DNA of 64,000 bases from Dryococelus australis (GCA_029891345.1 CM056995.1:79547895-79611894), one strand, 5' to 3'; numbered from the stretch's first letter, positions 43,775 through 56,430 are shown. Made by a program: numbers and translations. The notes: generated by a model not told the origin, from the sequence alone.

Positions 43775-44075
43775 GAATAGGAGAGTTTTTTAATGGTTAA
43801 AAAGCCTGTTTGGCTTGTACATGTAACTGATAGAGTAAGTGAATCATTTGGAGCTGTATCAGGATATGGTACAATTATTTTTTTCAGTTTTAATGGCATA
43901 TGATTGACTTTTTTTGGTTAAAAAAGCCTGTCTGGCTTGTACATGTAACTCATAGAGTAAATTGAGTCATTTTAAGTTGTACCAGGATATGGTACAATTT
44001 TTTTTTTTACAATTGTAATGATGTAAGAAGTTTTTTTTGTTTAAAAAAATCTTTTTGGCTTGTACAGGTAAATGT
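43775..44075 (+). repeat. Tandem repeat, ~120-140 bp unit, two and a half copies
   Basis: Shared segments: AGCCTGTTTGGCTTGTACAT, GTAACTGATAGAGTAA and GGATATGGTACAATT, at 43,801, 43,923 and, partly, 44,050. Confidence 0.65.
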
Positions 44076-46029
44076 TAACATGATGAACAAAAAAAATTTA
44101 TTTATTTATTCCATAATTTGTGATGTAATATATGTCAACTATTTTGGTACCAAATGTTTGTAAGAAGTTAGTAATAAACAATGTTTGTATTTCACTTAAG
44201 GTTGTGATTCAATATGAAGTAATGATTTTAAGTTGTGATGTTTTTCAGAAGATAATGGTAGAAATGACTGTATTTCATTGGAAGTTGTGATTTAGTACGT
44301 TTAATGCCAAGATGAATAATTTATTCTGTCTTGAAAGTGAATATGAATTTTTTTTTAAATAAAACATTTTCTTTCAAATTAAAAAATAGTGTGACTTATT
44401 ATTCATTTTTTAAATACCTTATGTCACTAACTTTTTTCAATAATATCTTATGAAAAATGAGTGATGGTTTAATAGTAGTGAAGAGAAATGAGTGGGTGTC
44501 TATCAGTATTGTTAAGCTGATGACTGGTATTTAAATTAATTAATTTTTTCTTGTTTTAAGAAAGAAGAAAATGTACTTTTCTAAACTTACAGTACTTGCA
44601 TAGACTTTGAAGGGCTGAGGGGAAATTATAAACAAATTATGGAGAAAATCAAACATAGCTGAATGAATTAATGAAGTTTTGCAAAGAAATGAGGCAACAG
44701 GTTAGTACCTTGAGAGGACCTTACTATGTTGTAGCTATTCAACTTGAAAGTTGGAGCAGGACATCCCAGAGGAATCTACTGAAAGGGGGGCTTGAATGCC
44801 TTCACAGAGGAAGGTAGCAAAAACCTCTGTCCCTCTTTGCCTACAGTCTACAACTGCACCCAACAGAAACCAGCAAACACAGTCCAGAGAAACATTTTTA
44901 AAAATATTTTATTTTACATATACACAAATTACAAGAGTTCCTGTTCAAGATACAAAATGATGTTTGGAGAAGATACACATAATATATATAAACTAGTATA
45001 GAAATAAAATTCAACTCAAGTTATGTAACAATACCGATATATTTTCCTGTAAATTTGCAAGAATTTGGACCTTTTAATGAAAAAAGTATGAATAAAATTG
45101 AAATCTCTATTTTCAAATTTCGAAAATTATGATTTCTGCTTGTATTCAAAGTGTTTCGTTAAACTCATGTTGGAAACTTAAAATATTAAAGAAATTCATA
45201 ATTTCATGTTACATGGAATAAATTTTTGCTGTTGGTAAAATTTTGGCTTGACCTAAAAAGGGAGGGAACACATTGGTTTCCACAGTCGCCTTCCTGGGCA
45301 GGTCACAGCATAAAAACAAATTATTTAGCAATGTGTGAATGTCGTGTTAGATGTTGCCATTGATACAAGATTTTTATTGGAAATTTCTCTCTTGTTTCCT
45401 TTGCTTCATGTGCACGTGCGACTCGACACTTCTTGCTTCACCCTCATTGGCTCTCAAGATATTGATGATAAGAGCCACCTAAATCTCTCCCAATATTTAT
45501 TTTCTCTCCTATACATCGAATTGGCAGTAAAAACATTTCTAAATGAGAGAATACTTGTACAAAAAATTTCTTAATGAGTGAATAAAATATATATATTGTA
45601 TGAATACTTTTAAAATAAGTCTTGTGTTTCTGTGCGATTTTTCAAACCATAGTTTACTTGATTCAAATATACATTTGTTGTTGAAATGTTAAACCTAGGG
45701 CTTATATTGAGAACTTTATTTTGGGGACTTGTAATATTTTTTCTAACTGTTCATATAATCAACCTGTTGCATAAGGATGAAGGGATGAGTCAGACGAAAT
45801 CTCTTAGGGCATGCATTCAGAGGTTCGGCGACGTGAAGAAGGGGAGCCACCACTAGAAAAACATGACCTGAATACTGTACTGAGGATGGTGCATTGTCTT
45901 GAAACAGGTACTACAGGGATGCCAACTCATAAAAAACACGAAAAAGCATTTCCAGGGCTGAATCTGGGGTGCGTAAACCATTTTTTTTTGGGAATTTCAG
46001 GCTGAATCGATAGCAGAGGTCTTCAGAAA
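44076..46029. other. Element B right arm without gene; SINE fragment at 45.43 kb
   Basis: No coding motif. A 3' SINE fragment (about 45,432-45,495; TTGGCTCTCAAGATATTGAT, GATAAGAGCCACCTAAAT) matches the family 1 SINE and postdates Polinton insertion. Confidence 0.5.
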
Positions 46030-47699
46030 AAGTCGCCTTCGAGAGTGGAGGTGGTAGAGGACATATTCCTCTGGAGAAGGGCTGGTTCTGAGGGGTGTAT
46101 GTAGGAGGGGGTGTGGTTGTCATTGTGAAGTCAGAGCAGCTCTGAAGAAGAGGGGTGCAGGGTAGGGTGAGAGGGGGTGGCTACAAGCAAACAGTACCTA
46201 ATCAGAGTACAAGTAGGCAGTTATCGCCATTTTGAATCAATTGTGACAATTGAGAATCGAGGACAGATGGGTGACTGACCCCCAGGACCTCGCAGAGAAG
46301 GGGTGGTAGGGGTGGCAGGCAGCTTGGGGTAACACGCATTGTCGAGGGGGAGGGAGGGGGTTTGTTACAAGCTGGCAGTGCTCCTGACGTGAAGCTATCT
46401 GAACACTAAGCGCCATCTTCAGTCGCTCATGTATACTTGGAGGAGACAGATGTGCTAGTCATCAGTTCCTTCATAAACACCGCACCACTACACACTTGGT
46501 GGCCAATGAGCTTAAGATCGGGGGTAGCTCAAACTATGCACCAGCGAGCATCGCACCTACCTTCATCTCTAGTGATAGCCACGATTTACGTAGTTTTTAT
46601 CAGGAATATATAAATTTTCCTGTGTTAACTTATTTTTTCTTATCGGAGCGATATACTGTGTTTGTGATAAGTAATTGATTTCTGGTTTTGGTAGACGAAA
46701 ATGCAGTTTGTGTTAACAAGTGCAGTGAATTTCATAAACATTTACTGTGATTTAAACACAATTGCCTATTGGATGCACTACACATATTTACTCACAGCTC
46801 GACGTAAGTGCTACTCATTCATACTTCGAACAGACTTATTTTAATATTTCAGTTATGTGATTGTATCTGGTTTAAATAATAAGATATCATTCTTCGGGCT
46901 GAATCGTGTAAACTTGTTAATGTGTTATTTATTCATACTGAGTAGCTGGATTTCGTTTAGAGAGTTTGCACTTGTCGATATCAGACGTTATTCAAGTAGT
47001 TAAACTTCTCTCTGGTGTAAATTATATTTCTAAGCTCGAGATTCAAGTTACGTGACTCACATAATTCCACTTAATATTCACATAGTCGGTTGAATTTCCT
47101 ATTCGATGCGTGTAATTTATTCATACATAGAACACTATGAAATTCTCTAACGTTTAATTGCATTCCGAAAACAGATCGTTTAACACATGAATTACAATAT
47201 CCCACCAAAAAAACATTTACACTTAGGCCACTCTTAGAAATTGTTTAATAAACACTCTGAATTTCTCTCGTTTATTAAATATATTCGTAAAAATCACCTA
47301 TCTACCACCAACATCCCTACAAACACATCAAAATGAGAAAAAACACTTAGCACACTCTTGCAGTAAACTCCATGCCTATATAAGACATTACAACCCACCA
47401 CTCTGGTCAATCGACTCCAGGACACCACATGTCAACATCGTACAGAACTCCTGCTATCCATAAAAGGAAAGAAAGAACTATACACAACAAAATCAAGGAA
47501 TAATAATTTTTTAAAAAAATTTGTTTGGCCCAATTAAAAATTAACCTCTTTTTGACTCACCCTTTCAATAAATTTAACCCTTTAAATTTTTGATCGGATT
47601 AAAATAGGATTAAGAATTAGCCCTTTCAATCAAATCGATAATCCATCAATTAATCTCAATTAATCCCAGGTGAAGTAGGACTGGCCCACCCCTACTACT
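46030..47699 (-). repeat. Element B right terminal inverted repeat
   Basis: Reverse complement of 29,161-30,965. The TATA-like block (TATATAAGACATTACAACCC, 47,377-47,396) lies 320 bp from the outer end, mirroring the left side. A few indels explain the length difference. Confidence 0.85.
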
Positions 47700-47705
47700 C
47701 ACATG
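47700..47705. repeat. Right target-site duplication of element B (CACATG)
   Basis: Exact copy of 29,155-29,160. Confidence 0.85.
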
Positions 47706-48020
47706 CAACAGTGGATCTGGTTTTTCCAAGCGTCCGGCGTGTTCTCTCTTTTTACAGGGTAACAACACATTATATATACCTGTTACCACAGACTGTTGTG
47801 CGCATGCCCGCTGGTGTCCTGTCAGAAAGTGGTATCTCACTGCTCAAACTCGACGACGCCGCGCCGGGTCGTAATAAACTACGCGGTCACTCAATAGTTC
47901 ACTGCGGCCTTTTCCTGCAAGCAACACTGTACTGTGCGAACAAGGGTGAATGCTCTATCGAGGTGGCTCGAACCGGCGTGTTCACACTACTTGTATTACA
48001 GCAACGTCAATATAAGCTTA

Positions 48021-48260
48021 TATAGTCCGTTCATGGTAAAGTGAGCACTTTTGAGGCCCTAGTTACGTTTTCCTTTCAGTCATTTATTATCCTTTGACAA
48101 CTTTTTAAAATAAATATCCCAGTGTAAGCAATAAACACAGTGTTTGTATTCCACCTCACTCGGAAGTTAACGTCTAGGGCTACAGTAAAATATATTTATT
48201 GACTATTGTTCAAAATGAGAGGGCTTTCAAAAGTGCTCACTTTACCGTGATTAGCCTATA
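48021..48260 (+). mobile_element. MITE family 1, short form
   Basis: 240 bp, ends TATAGTCCGTTCATGGTAAA / TTTACCGTGATTAGCCTATA. Confidence 0.8.
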
Positions 48261-48298
48261 TCATTGAGTTTCCCTGGTGAGAAAAAAAAACATGCCGG

Positions 48299-48539
48299 TA
48301 TAGTTTATTCACGGCAAAGTGCGCACTTTTAAAAGCCCTCTGATTTGGAATAATAACGAACAAATATTTTTTATTTTAGCTTGAGACGTTAACTTCTGAG
48401 TTCGGTGGAATCTACAGACTGTGTTTATTTGTTACATGGCAATACTTATTTTAAAAGGTGGTTACAGGATAAAAAATGGCTGAAAGGAAAAAGTAACTAG
48501 AGCCTTAAAAAGTTACCCCTTTACCTTGAACAGCCTATA
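48299..48539 (+). mobile_element. MITE family 1, short form
   Basis: 241 bp, ends TATAGTTTATTCACGGCAAA / TTTACCTTGAACAGCCTATA; the interior is in opposite orientation to the copy at 48,021. Confidence 0.8.
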
Positions 48540-48746
48540 TACGTGTATACACTAAAGTTTACGTATTGCCGTATATTATACGTCGATTTTTTTTTCTGAT
48601 TTTAATTTATGAACAGTAAAAAAATGCTAGTCCATAACATAGTATCGCAATATTTGCACAAAAAGGGACGATATATGAATGAGTTTACTGATGATAAGTG
48701 GATATTTGTTGCTAACTTCTATTTTTAGATAAATATTTATTACTGA

Positions 48747-49098
48747 TATAGCCTGTTCACGGTAAAATGAGTACTTCTGAAAGTGCCGCTTAAGATCTAT
48801 TTGTATACATGTTGTGTACTTCTCCGCCTTCTGTAAAATTATCATTGCAATGCGCCTCATCGCTTTATTCATGCGTCGGTCAAATGAAATCGTGAAATTA
48901 TATAAATACTTAACATATCTGCTCAATTTTACATTTAGATGCATTAAAAAAACAGAAGGCGAAAGAAATAATTTTTCGCTATCACAAATGGTTACCTTAC
49001 GCTTTTTATTCAACGTTGAGATATGAAACTACTTGCAGGGGCAGCGACTTTTTCTAAGGTACCGTTCTAAGTGCTCACTTTATCATGAACAAACTTTA
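48747..49098 (+). mobile_element. MITE family 1, long form, shortened
   Basis: Left end TATAGCCTGTTCACGGTAAA, centre TTATTCATGCGTCGGTCAAA; right end degenerate (TATCATGAACAAACTTTA). An internal deletion gives 352 bp. On the minus strand the shared frame is open (NFTISFDRRMNKAMRRIAMI). Confidence 0.75.
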
Positions 49099-49714
49099 CC
49101 CGTCATATATCGGTATTTCATGGGAAATTTAATTTAAAAACTGGTATGACAACTATCAGTATCAGGCCGCTTCTGTACCACAGACACTGCGAGACACTTT
49201 ATCTGAAAGCCTGGACGACATAGCCTACACACAGCCCAGCTATACGCCACTGTCTATGCTACTTCGTTCTTTACCAGGCACCCTTATGCTGCTCGTACAG
49301 CTGAAGTTAATGTTTTACGTGTCGTGTTTAGCTTTCAGGTTTTAATTTAAATAAAAGAATTAAAATCAGCTTCATATTGGTACAGAACAGGTAGAGAGTT
49401 TCTCCCAGTGTCTTGGAGTTAGACCCGACTATTAATTCCACCCCTTCTCACGTAGTTCTCACTGCTGTCTGATTCGAAGCTCCGAATATACACAATGACT
49501 GCAACTATGTGTACTTCCAAATGCTCAGTTAAACTGGCAATGCTCTTTCCGATCGTTCGATTGACGAGGGACGGCGCAGCCACCAAACTGGCGTCCGTCT
49601 TCACCTATCGTCTCTCCGCGAGTGCCCGCCGGTGTTGGTCTCCCTTCGTTCAGCTCGCGCCAACCAACAACACAGGGGGAAGCCGAAACAGACAATCTGG
49701 TGCGACTCTGTTTC
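49099..49714. other. No recognisable feature
   Basis: Mixed sequence; chance frames only (for example 49,495-49,719). Confidence 0.4.
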
Positions 49715-50146
49715 TATAGGCTGTTCACGGCAAAATTAGCACTTTTGAATACCCTGCTTAAGATCTACTTGTACGCACCTTGTGTATTCATTCGCCTTAT
49801 GTAAAATTAACATTGCAACGGGCCCCAGCACTTTATCCATGCGTCGGTCAAGTGAGACTGTAAAATTATTAGGAAAGTAAATATTCTATACATCTGCTCA
49901 TTTTTACACTTCGATGTATTAAAAAAAAAAAAAACTGGAAGCGAGAGAAATATTTTAAGTAACCGCAAATGTATACCTACCACATTTTATTTGACATTAA
50001 GATGTGGAATTACTTTCAGTCCATCGTTGCCAACTTTACTTGGCGCATGTCACTCAGTGCGCCCGTTAAAGTATATGCACGTAGTAGCAGTGAATTTTTT
50101 CTAAGGTTGATATCAAATGTGCTCACATTATCGTGAACAGCCTTTA
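49715..50146 (+). mobile_element. MITE family 1, long form
   Basis: 432 bp, ends TATAGGCTGTTCACGGCAAA / TTATCGTGAACAGCCTTTA; same orientation as 23,277; contains an A run at about 49,921-49,934. Confidence 0.8.
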
Positions 50147-50436
50147 GGCGAAACTGTCTCCTGCGATTCGGCACGAACATTTTATTCAATTTTGATGAGA
50201 CTTGCATACTCTTACTTTGGCGTATAATTGTCTTACTACTCTTACTGCATGAAAATTACATACTCCTTAACATTAAGATAACCAAAGTTAATTTCTAATA
50301 ACATCAGCAGAGAGGCTTCTCCCTCAAGCTTACTGGCGGCTCCTTCCTTGACTCTGGAGTGGAAAAGCTTTCCCTCGACTGGTACAGAGAGAAAGGGCTT
50401 GCTTTCCTCTCCTAATTCGACGTGAAGACATTCTAT

Positions 50437-50862
50437 TATAGGCTGTTTACGGTAAAATAAGCACTTTTGAAATCCCTGCTTAAGATCTACTTGTATGGAC
50501 GTTGTGTATTCCTCCACCTTATGTAAAATTAACCTTGCTATGGCCCTCGTTACTTTAATCATGCGTCGGTCAGGTGAAACTGTGGAATTATAAGAAAAAA
50601 AAAGTTACAAATCTAATCATTTTTACACTTCGATGCATTTAAAAAAAAAACAGAAAACGCAATAAATAATTTAAGTTATCACAAATGGTTACCCAACATT
50701 TTTTATTCGATATTAAGTTATGGAGCTATTTTCCATCTACCATTACTAACTCCACTGGGCGCATGTCACTCATTGCGTCAGTTAAAATATATGCAGGTAG
50801 GAGCAGTGACTATGTTATAAGGTTGCTTTCAAAATTGCTCACTTTATCGTGAACAGCTTTTA
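50437..50862 (+). mobile_element. MITE family 1, long form
   Basis: 426 bp, ends TATAGGCTGTTTACGGTAAA / TTATCGTGAACAGCTTTTA. The minus-strand frame is open here as ARLILHKVEEYTTSIQVDLK. Confidence 0.8.
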
Positions 50863-51259
50863 GCTATGATTCAGCCTTTTTTACTCATCCCTATACTTTA
50901 AATTGCCAATTCAAAATTTATTTGTATTCGATAACTTAAACTACCTCATATCTTCTTATAACATTATGCGGAGTACGCATACAAAACCGAGTCATATTCC
51001 TACGACTATTAGAACGTTTAGATACAATTACGTTCCTATATATAGAATACTGAGATGTCTATCTCGCAAACTGCCTGTTATACAGCTATCAGAAATATGC
51101 GTTCGTTATTTTACAGAACACTTCAAGAAATAAGAAATCTGGCCGCAGTTAACAGCTATGTGGAAACTTTTTTACGCTAGAAAAGATGGGTGATAGAAAA
51201 TGCATTTTAAATGTAAGAAATAATTTCCAGAACACCGCTTTTAAGGCACGTTTTGAGGT

Positions 51260-51655
51260 TAATATTTGTGTGCATCATACTCGCCCGTGGTGTAGGGTAA
51301 AGGCGACACGCCGAGGTGACGTTAGCCCACACGAATGCCTGCTGGCAACCGGCATCAGAGGGCGGCTCCCCCGCGTGATCGTGTGAAAGGGCCTTTTCTT
51401 CATCCGGATCCTTCCGGTGGGCGGGAGGGCTGTGTGTGTGCGCGCGCGCGTGTACACAAACACGACGCGACAAGGCGTGTCGGCCGGGCCCGTGACGTCC
51501 TGGGGAGCACGCACGCACGCAGCGCGATGAGATCAGCACCGCCCCGGCCATCTTGAGAGCACCGCAGCCTCCTGGGTCCAGCGAGCGGCGCCTCCTACAC
51601 GCTCGCGACTGCTTTATCTTCTCCGCAACCCCGCCCGCCCCTCTCTTGCACACGC
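51260..51655. other. GC/CpG-rich block
   Basis: CpG-dense sequence with (GCGC)/(TG) runs and GGCCGGGCCCGTGACGTC. Overlapping open frames on both strands reflect composition. GTGTGAAAGGGCCTTT near 51,381 resembles an inverted Harbinger-type end (compare 8,855). It may be a CpG island or a GC-rich repeat; no gene is visible downstream. Confidence 0.35.
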
Positions 51656-52050
51656 TATGGTCTATTCGCGGTTACTTCACACTTTTGGAAATAAACCCTT
51701 GAAAACAAACCCTATTCATGAAGTGTTGGATTGTTCCCCAAACATGTCATCACAATAATTTTATATTTGTGTTAACATAAAAGTACCTTATTATTAGTTG
51801 AATTTAACATTTGCTTAAATTTGATCTATAAATTATAATATTTAATTTGTAAATATAATTAATAAAGACAGTGAGAAAATAGGTGTGTTGATAATGCCCA
51901 GTAAGAAGTAGTGCTTATGCAAAATATTATTACACGAGTGGGCACGAAAGCGTAATGTTGGCCGTCTGGTGTAATTTTCTGAGCTTTGTTTGCATGAGGC
52001 GGAGGAATATCCTGCAAGTAGAACTTAAGCAGGGCTTCAGAAAAATTGTA
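51656..52050 (+). mobile_element. MITE family 1, decayed copy
   Basis: Left end TATGGTCTATTCGCGGTTAC and right-side segment GAACTTAAGCAGGGCTTCAG survive; the interior is unrelated or decayed. Confidence 0.4.
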
Positions 52051-52834
52051 AGTAATATAATAGTACGGTGCAACATACGCTGAGATTAATACGAGCTCTC
52101 TAAACTAGTTTTCGTGCGGCAATTCATCTCTGAATACGTACGCATAAGCTAGCTTACGTAAACCAAAAAACGGCGTTGTTTATGTTTACGTTTCGCCTTC
52201 ATTTAGGACTACTTATGTATATGTAGGCTGCAGTAGCATTTATCAGATCGTCGTCCATAACCACGGGAACACTGACGAGCATTTGTCGAACGTAAAAGAA
52301 CACGATCATTCGCAGAATGCTCCCGAGCATTCGCATAATGCTCCCGAACATTCGTCGGACGTTCGCGAGCATTCATGCTCGACTGCTCGCCCGATGTGGA
52401 TGGACCTTAAGATATCCCGTTGAAGGAATGTATCATTCCGGAAAACTATTTGCACACAAAGACTTTCATTTAGGATTGCCATTTTTTTTTTTTCTATACT
52501 GGCTTTCATAAACTTCCGAACTTCAATTAACGTGTTCAGCGTCAGTTTATGTACCATGCCATCTTCAACTTTGTCGAAGGACACACAACTTCTTTTTGAT
52601 TGCACTCAAGAGGAAAAATAAGGGCAATTGTGTTTAAGTTCTCTCACTCTCAAATACGTATGTTTTCTTATTTCTGTGAATTTTATAAAACCCTATTTGT
52701 TTTCAATGTTCATAACAATCGTAACGGTAATTTCAGAAGTATAAAAATATCCAATAAAATGATGGTTGCCTTAAAGTGCCTTAAAGATGAAAACTCGTCT
52801 CCCCAAATACACATTACAGAGAAGTGGACAGTGA
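52051..52834. other. No gene; short local repeat
   Basis: Around 52,310-52,375 the motif GAATGCTCCCGAGCATTCGC repeats imperfectly about three times (GCTCCCGAACATTCG). Otherwise nothing. Confidence 0.4.
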
Positions 52835-53073
52835 AGTGAAGAGATTTGGGCGGCTCTTAGCAGCGAGGTCTTGAAAGCCGATGAGGGTGTTTGAAGTGAA
52901 TATGGAGTGGCGCCGGAATGAATGGGCACGGGAAACAGGAGATCCCCGAGAAAACCCGCCCACCAACGGCATCGTCTGACGCGATTCCCACGTGCAGAAA
53001 TCCGGTGACCTGGCCGAGGATTGTTCGCCTTGATGGGAGGGGGGCGTGCTAATCGCTCAGCCACCGTGGCCCC
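52835..53073 (-). mobile_element. tRNA-derived SINE, family 1 (minus copy)
   Basis: Reverse complement of the copy at 10,664: ends CTCAGCCACCGTGGCCCC, with GAGATCCCCGAGAAAACCCG in the body and AGCCGATGAGGGTG near its 3' side. Confidence 0.75.
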
Positions 53074-54043
53074 TAACAAGTGGACAGCTTTGCAGTTTCG
53101 CACCTAATGAGAAAATTACCTGCATAATTCAGAGACTGTACCAAATAACTGTAAATTTTTACGCGTACCGTACTTCCAAGATAATTTTTAAGGTATTCAA
53201 CTGACTCAAATCTACAGAAAAGTAGTTCCTGTAGCGTCTAACAGCACTTCCCGCCTAGAAAATCTGAATCCCCGCAGCGATGAGAATGTGATATCATCAC
53301 AATACAAAAAATTCAATATATATTTGATAACATTCTACTTCATCATAATTCGTTTTCACACTTCATCCACAACTCAGTGTTCCATAGATTTAGCAACATT
53401 TAAATGGCGCGCCAAAACATTATGAAACTATAGTAGTATATCTGAAACAACGTTAAACGAGTATCAAGTACTTTCGTATTTGTTCATAACTAGTGATATA
53501 AGGAGGTAACGACTCGTGGTAAACAGTGTAATGAAATAAGTCACGGAAATTACATACACTAAGCCGAATGTTCAAGTATCTTCTAGGTTTTTAATTCATA
53601 TCAACGACATTTGCATTCAGCCACGTTTGGAATGCCTAAAATAAGCGACATATATCACATGCAAAGCCGTTCCGGTGCTAAAATCTATACATTGGAAAAC
53701 AATGAATATTCGTTACTAAACGAACTCCATTGAGACTCATGCTGTACATATGAATTCATTTAATATTTAATTTTTAGAATCCAGAAATGACACCTTCAAT
53801 GAGGTTTTCCGACATTAAAACTTGCTTAACCAGAACGAAAGAAAAAATGGACACGATGCGTTGGTTAAATGATGTAGCGAAATTCTTCAAGAACGAAATT
53901 TAACATTAGGAAACTTCCAGAGAGACATTAAAAATTTAACTATTTTTTAAATAATTTGCAGACAACCTTACTGGAAGTGCTTAAGCTAATGTCCACGGAC
54001 ATGATAAGAGCGAGCATGTCACTTCTGGCCCACTTTGCACAAG
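53074..54043. other. No recognisable feature
   Basis: About 970 bp without coding motif or known repeat. Confidence 0.4.
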
Positions 54044-54440
54044 AGTGGCCTAAGTCGCATTTGGTGCAAAAGTGTACTAAGTCCCAACTCATGATATGCA
54101 AATGAGATTAATTGTTTAATTAATCGAATAATTAATTTGATTGACTGACTAATTAATTAAATTGATTGATTCAATTGATCCCCTAATTAATAAGTATTTT
54201 GGTAACCGATCTTTTTAATTTTGTATAATTCTTTGATATCAAAGAACATTTATTAATTTATTCATTCATAAGGGTCATATTGGTGGAGCAGGTTCGCTGT
54301 GGACTCTATGATGATCTAGGGCACACTGACCAGAGGAGCGGGTTGTAATTGTTTATATAGGAGTTAATGTTCGTGTAAGAGTGGTACAAGGAACATTATT
54401 TTGTTTGTGACTGATATGTGGAGCAGGCTACATGGCCAGG
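54044..54440 (+). repeat. Element C: probable left terminal repeat, related to element B
   Basis: The block CACTGACCAGAGGAGCGGGT, TGTAATTGTTTATATAGG (54,324-54,361) matches the conserved block of both element B terminal repeats, where the TATA lies 310-320 bp from the element end. Counting back the same distance reaches AGTGGCCTAAGTCGC at 54,044, an AG-type start. The intervening (TTAATTGAT)-rich sequence also resembles B. The partner repeat is outside the window, so the boundary is inferred. Confidence 0.5.
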
Positions 54441-56058
54441 TCGAATGTCTGGAGGCATACTGAGTATTTCATTAAATAAATGTTTTCGGCAAAGTAAATA
54501 TTTTTTAATGAAAAGACACATTGAAATAGGCTACCGAACAAATTACTTTCATCACTCCTCGAATAGGCGAAGCAAATTAAATAAGTACGAATCCTTAATA
54601 AATTCGTTAAAACGAGTTTAGTCACGCGATGAAACTGTTTTCTTTAGCAAAGTAACTGATCCCCGCTTTAACCACGTACCATTGAATCTACAGACACGTA
54701 TTTATGCGATTACTGAGTGGAATACAATATTGACTTAAATTAAACAAATGTCCAGCTAATATAAAATTACAACTACCCACACATACTCACATGTATGTCA
54801 CCCTCATTAGCTCTCTAAACATGCAACAAAATCAGACAAACTGATTGATTAATTAACTTACCCCAAGATTGATGAGCAGTGAGGTGTTGTGTGAGGAGCT
54901 AACTGAGGAGCCTATGGAGCCAATTCTGGAGCCTGCAGAGCAAGGTATGGAGCATGTGGTGCTACTGTGATGCCTATTGTGGTGCTAGTGTGGTGCTATG
55001 TGGATGAGGAGGAGGAGGAGCTAACTCAGGAGCAAGTATAGACTTGGTCTTGCAAATTGTATAATGTTTCTTTAAAGTGTTGTTAAAAAAAATTTATATA
55101 TACATATATTTGAAGAATAATATCTCTTCAGAGCAAACATCAGTGTGTTGATTCACAGCCGTAGTAATTTTCTCTTTTGTATGTTAAAGTAAAAATTATA
55201 AGTTTGTATTTCCTTGGAAACTTATTAAAAGTAATATTTTTGTTTGTTATAAGACAAAGTCGCCAGCTAGTGAGACTTGCCATTCCTTAGCCTTGCTCTG
55301 TGGGGCAAGAGTCCATTTACCTGAAGTTGTCCTAACCATTAGCTATAGTGAAGCTTGTCTCGCCATTCCAATACTTTCAGATTTCAGTCTGAAGATATTT
55401 CTAGAGATTCTCCCTCATGTCATTACTTTTCAGAGTTCATTCTTTTTCATACTTGTTGGTGTTCACATAGTGTAAAAAACATTAGAACTCACCCAAAAAA
55501 TACTGAAACTCAAAAAAATATATTTAAAATGTGGCAAAAGGAAATCAAACAACTAAATAACAAGTCACACTATTCCCTTTTGCCATTAAAATTTAATTTG
55601 ATCAAAAAACATACTTAAAAACTATATTTACAACTTTTCACAAACTATCAAAAATATTTACATCTTCATAAACATCTACAAAAACATTAATTAATATTAT
55701 ATTTACAAACATTTCAACAACTTCACAATCATTTAAAAACACATTACTTAATATTATATTTACTTATGAAAACACTTAAAAAATCTTTACACAAACATTC
55801 ATACACACATTCATTCATACAAATTAACATTACAAAGATAGTTACAAACATTACATTTTTACAAATATACACAAAAGGCGATTCGGAGTGTTGTCCTTGT
55901 AACTCACACCATGGTATTATATAAATTTATTAAAACTAAAAATATACACTATATAAAAACATATATTCTGGTTGTTGTCCGTTGTGGTGTTAGCGTTAAC
56001 GTCTGTCATGTCACATCTGGTTTAAAATTTGCCAGACACACCAACATCTACAATGACT

Positions 56059-56131
<73 letters not shown>

Positions 56132-56430
56132 GCTTCAATATACCTTGTATATTCGTAGATTAAAAATGATGTAATCCAATGCTGCGAAGTGTAATTCCTG
56201 GGTGAAACAAAGGACAACAGGGGTTATTGCGCCAATGTTAAACGCCATGCAGTTATGGCAAAGCAGCATATTTGAAGAGGTATATGGCATCGATGCAGTA
56301 GGTTTGAAGACAGCTGTGATGCAGATTGCAGTGCGGAGCAGGGTGTGGTGAGGAGAAGGGTGTGGTGCTGGGTGCTGATGATGGCAGTCTTATATTTAAA
56401 ATGATGCTGAAATTACTGTGTTGGGGAAGA
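54441..56430. other. Element C: non-coding stretch with GGAG repeats and (CA)n
   Basis: 54,888-55,035 has GAGGAGCTAACTGAGGAGCC-type repeats. 55,620-55,880 repeats AAACATTTACAAAC-like units. A (CA)n tract lies at 56,060-56,128. No gene. Confidence 0.45.

Larger units (their letters stand above)
29161..47699. mobile_element. Element B: Polinton/Maverick with both ends, 18.5 kb
   Basis: Termini are AGTAGTAGGG and CCCTACTACT (AG...CT), flanked by a perfect 6-bp direct repeat CACATG. Inverted terminal repeats extend about 1.8 kb (left) and 1.7 kb (right). The core, 33.0-40.0 kb, holds relics of integrase, packaging ATPase, adenain-type protease, penton-like and capsid-like genes in a virus-like order with two transcription directions meeting at about 36.5 kb. 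Size, ends, target duplication and gene set all fit the Polinton definition. Most genes have stops or frameshifts. A SINE fragment lies in the right arm (45.43 kb), and no DNA polymerase was recognised, so it is dead or depends on a partner. Confidence 0.9.

Noticed and set aside
51207..51653. 148-codon Arg/His-rich minus-strand frame
   Set aside because: CpG-rich sequence opens several frames on both strands at once; no motif.
56011..56217. Frames across (CA)n
   Set aside because: His/Thr or Cys/Val dipeptide repeats only.
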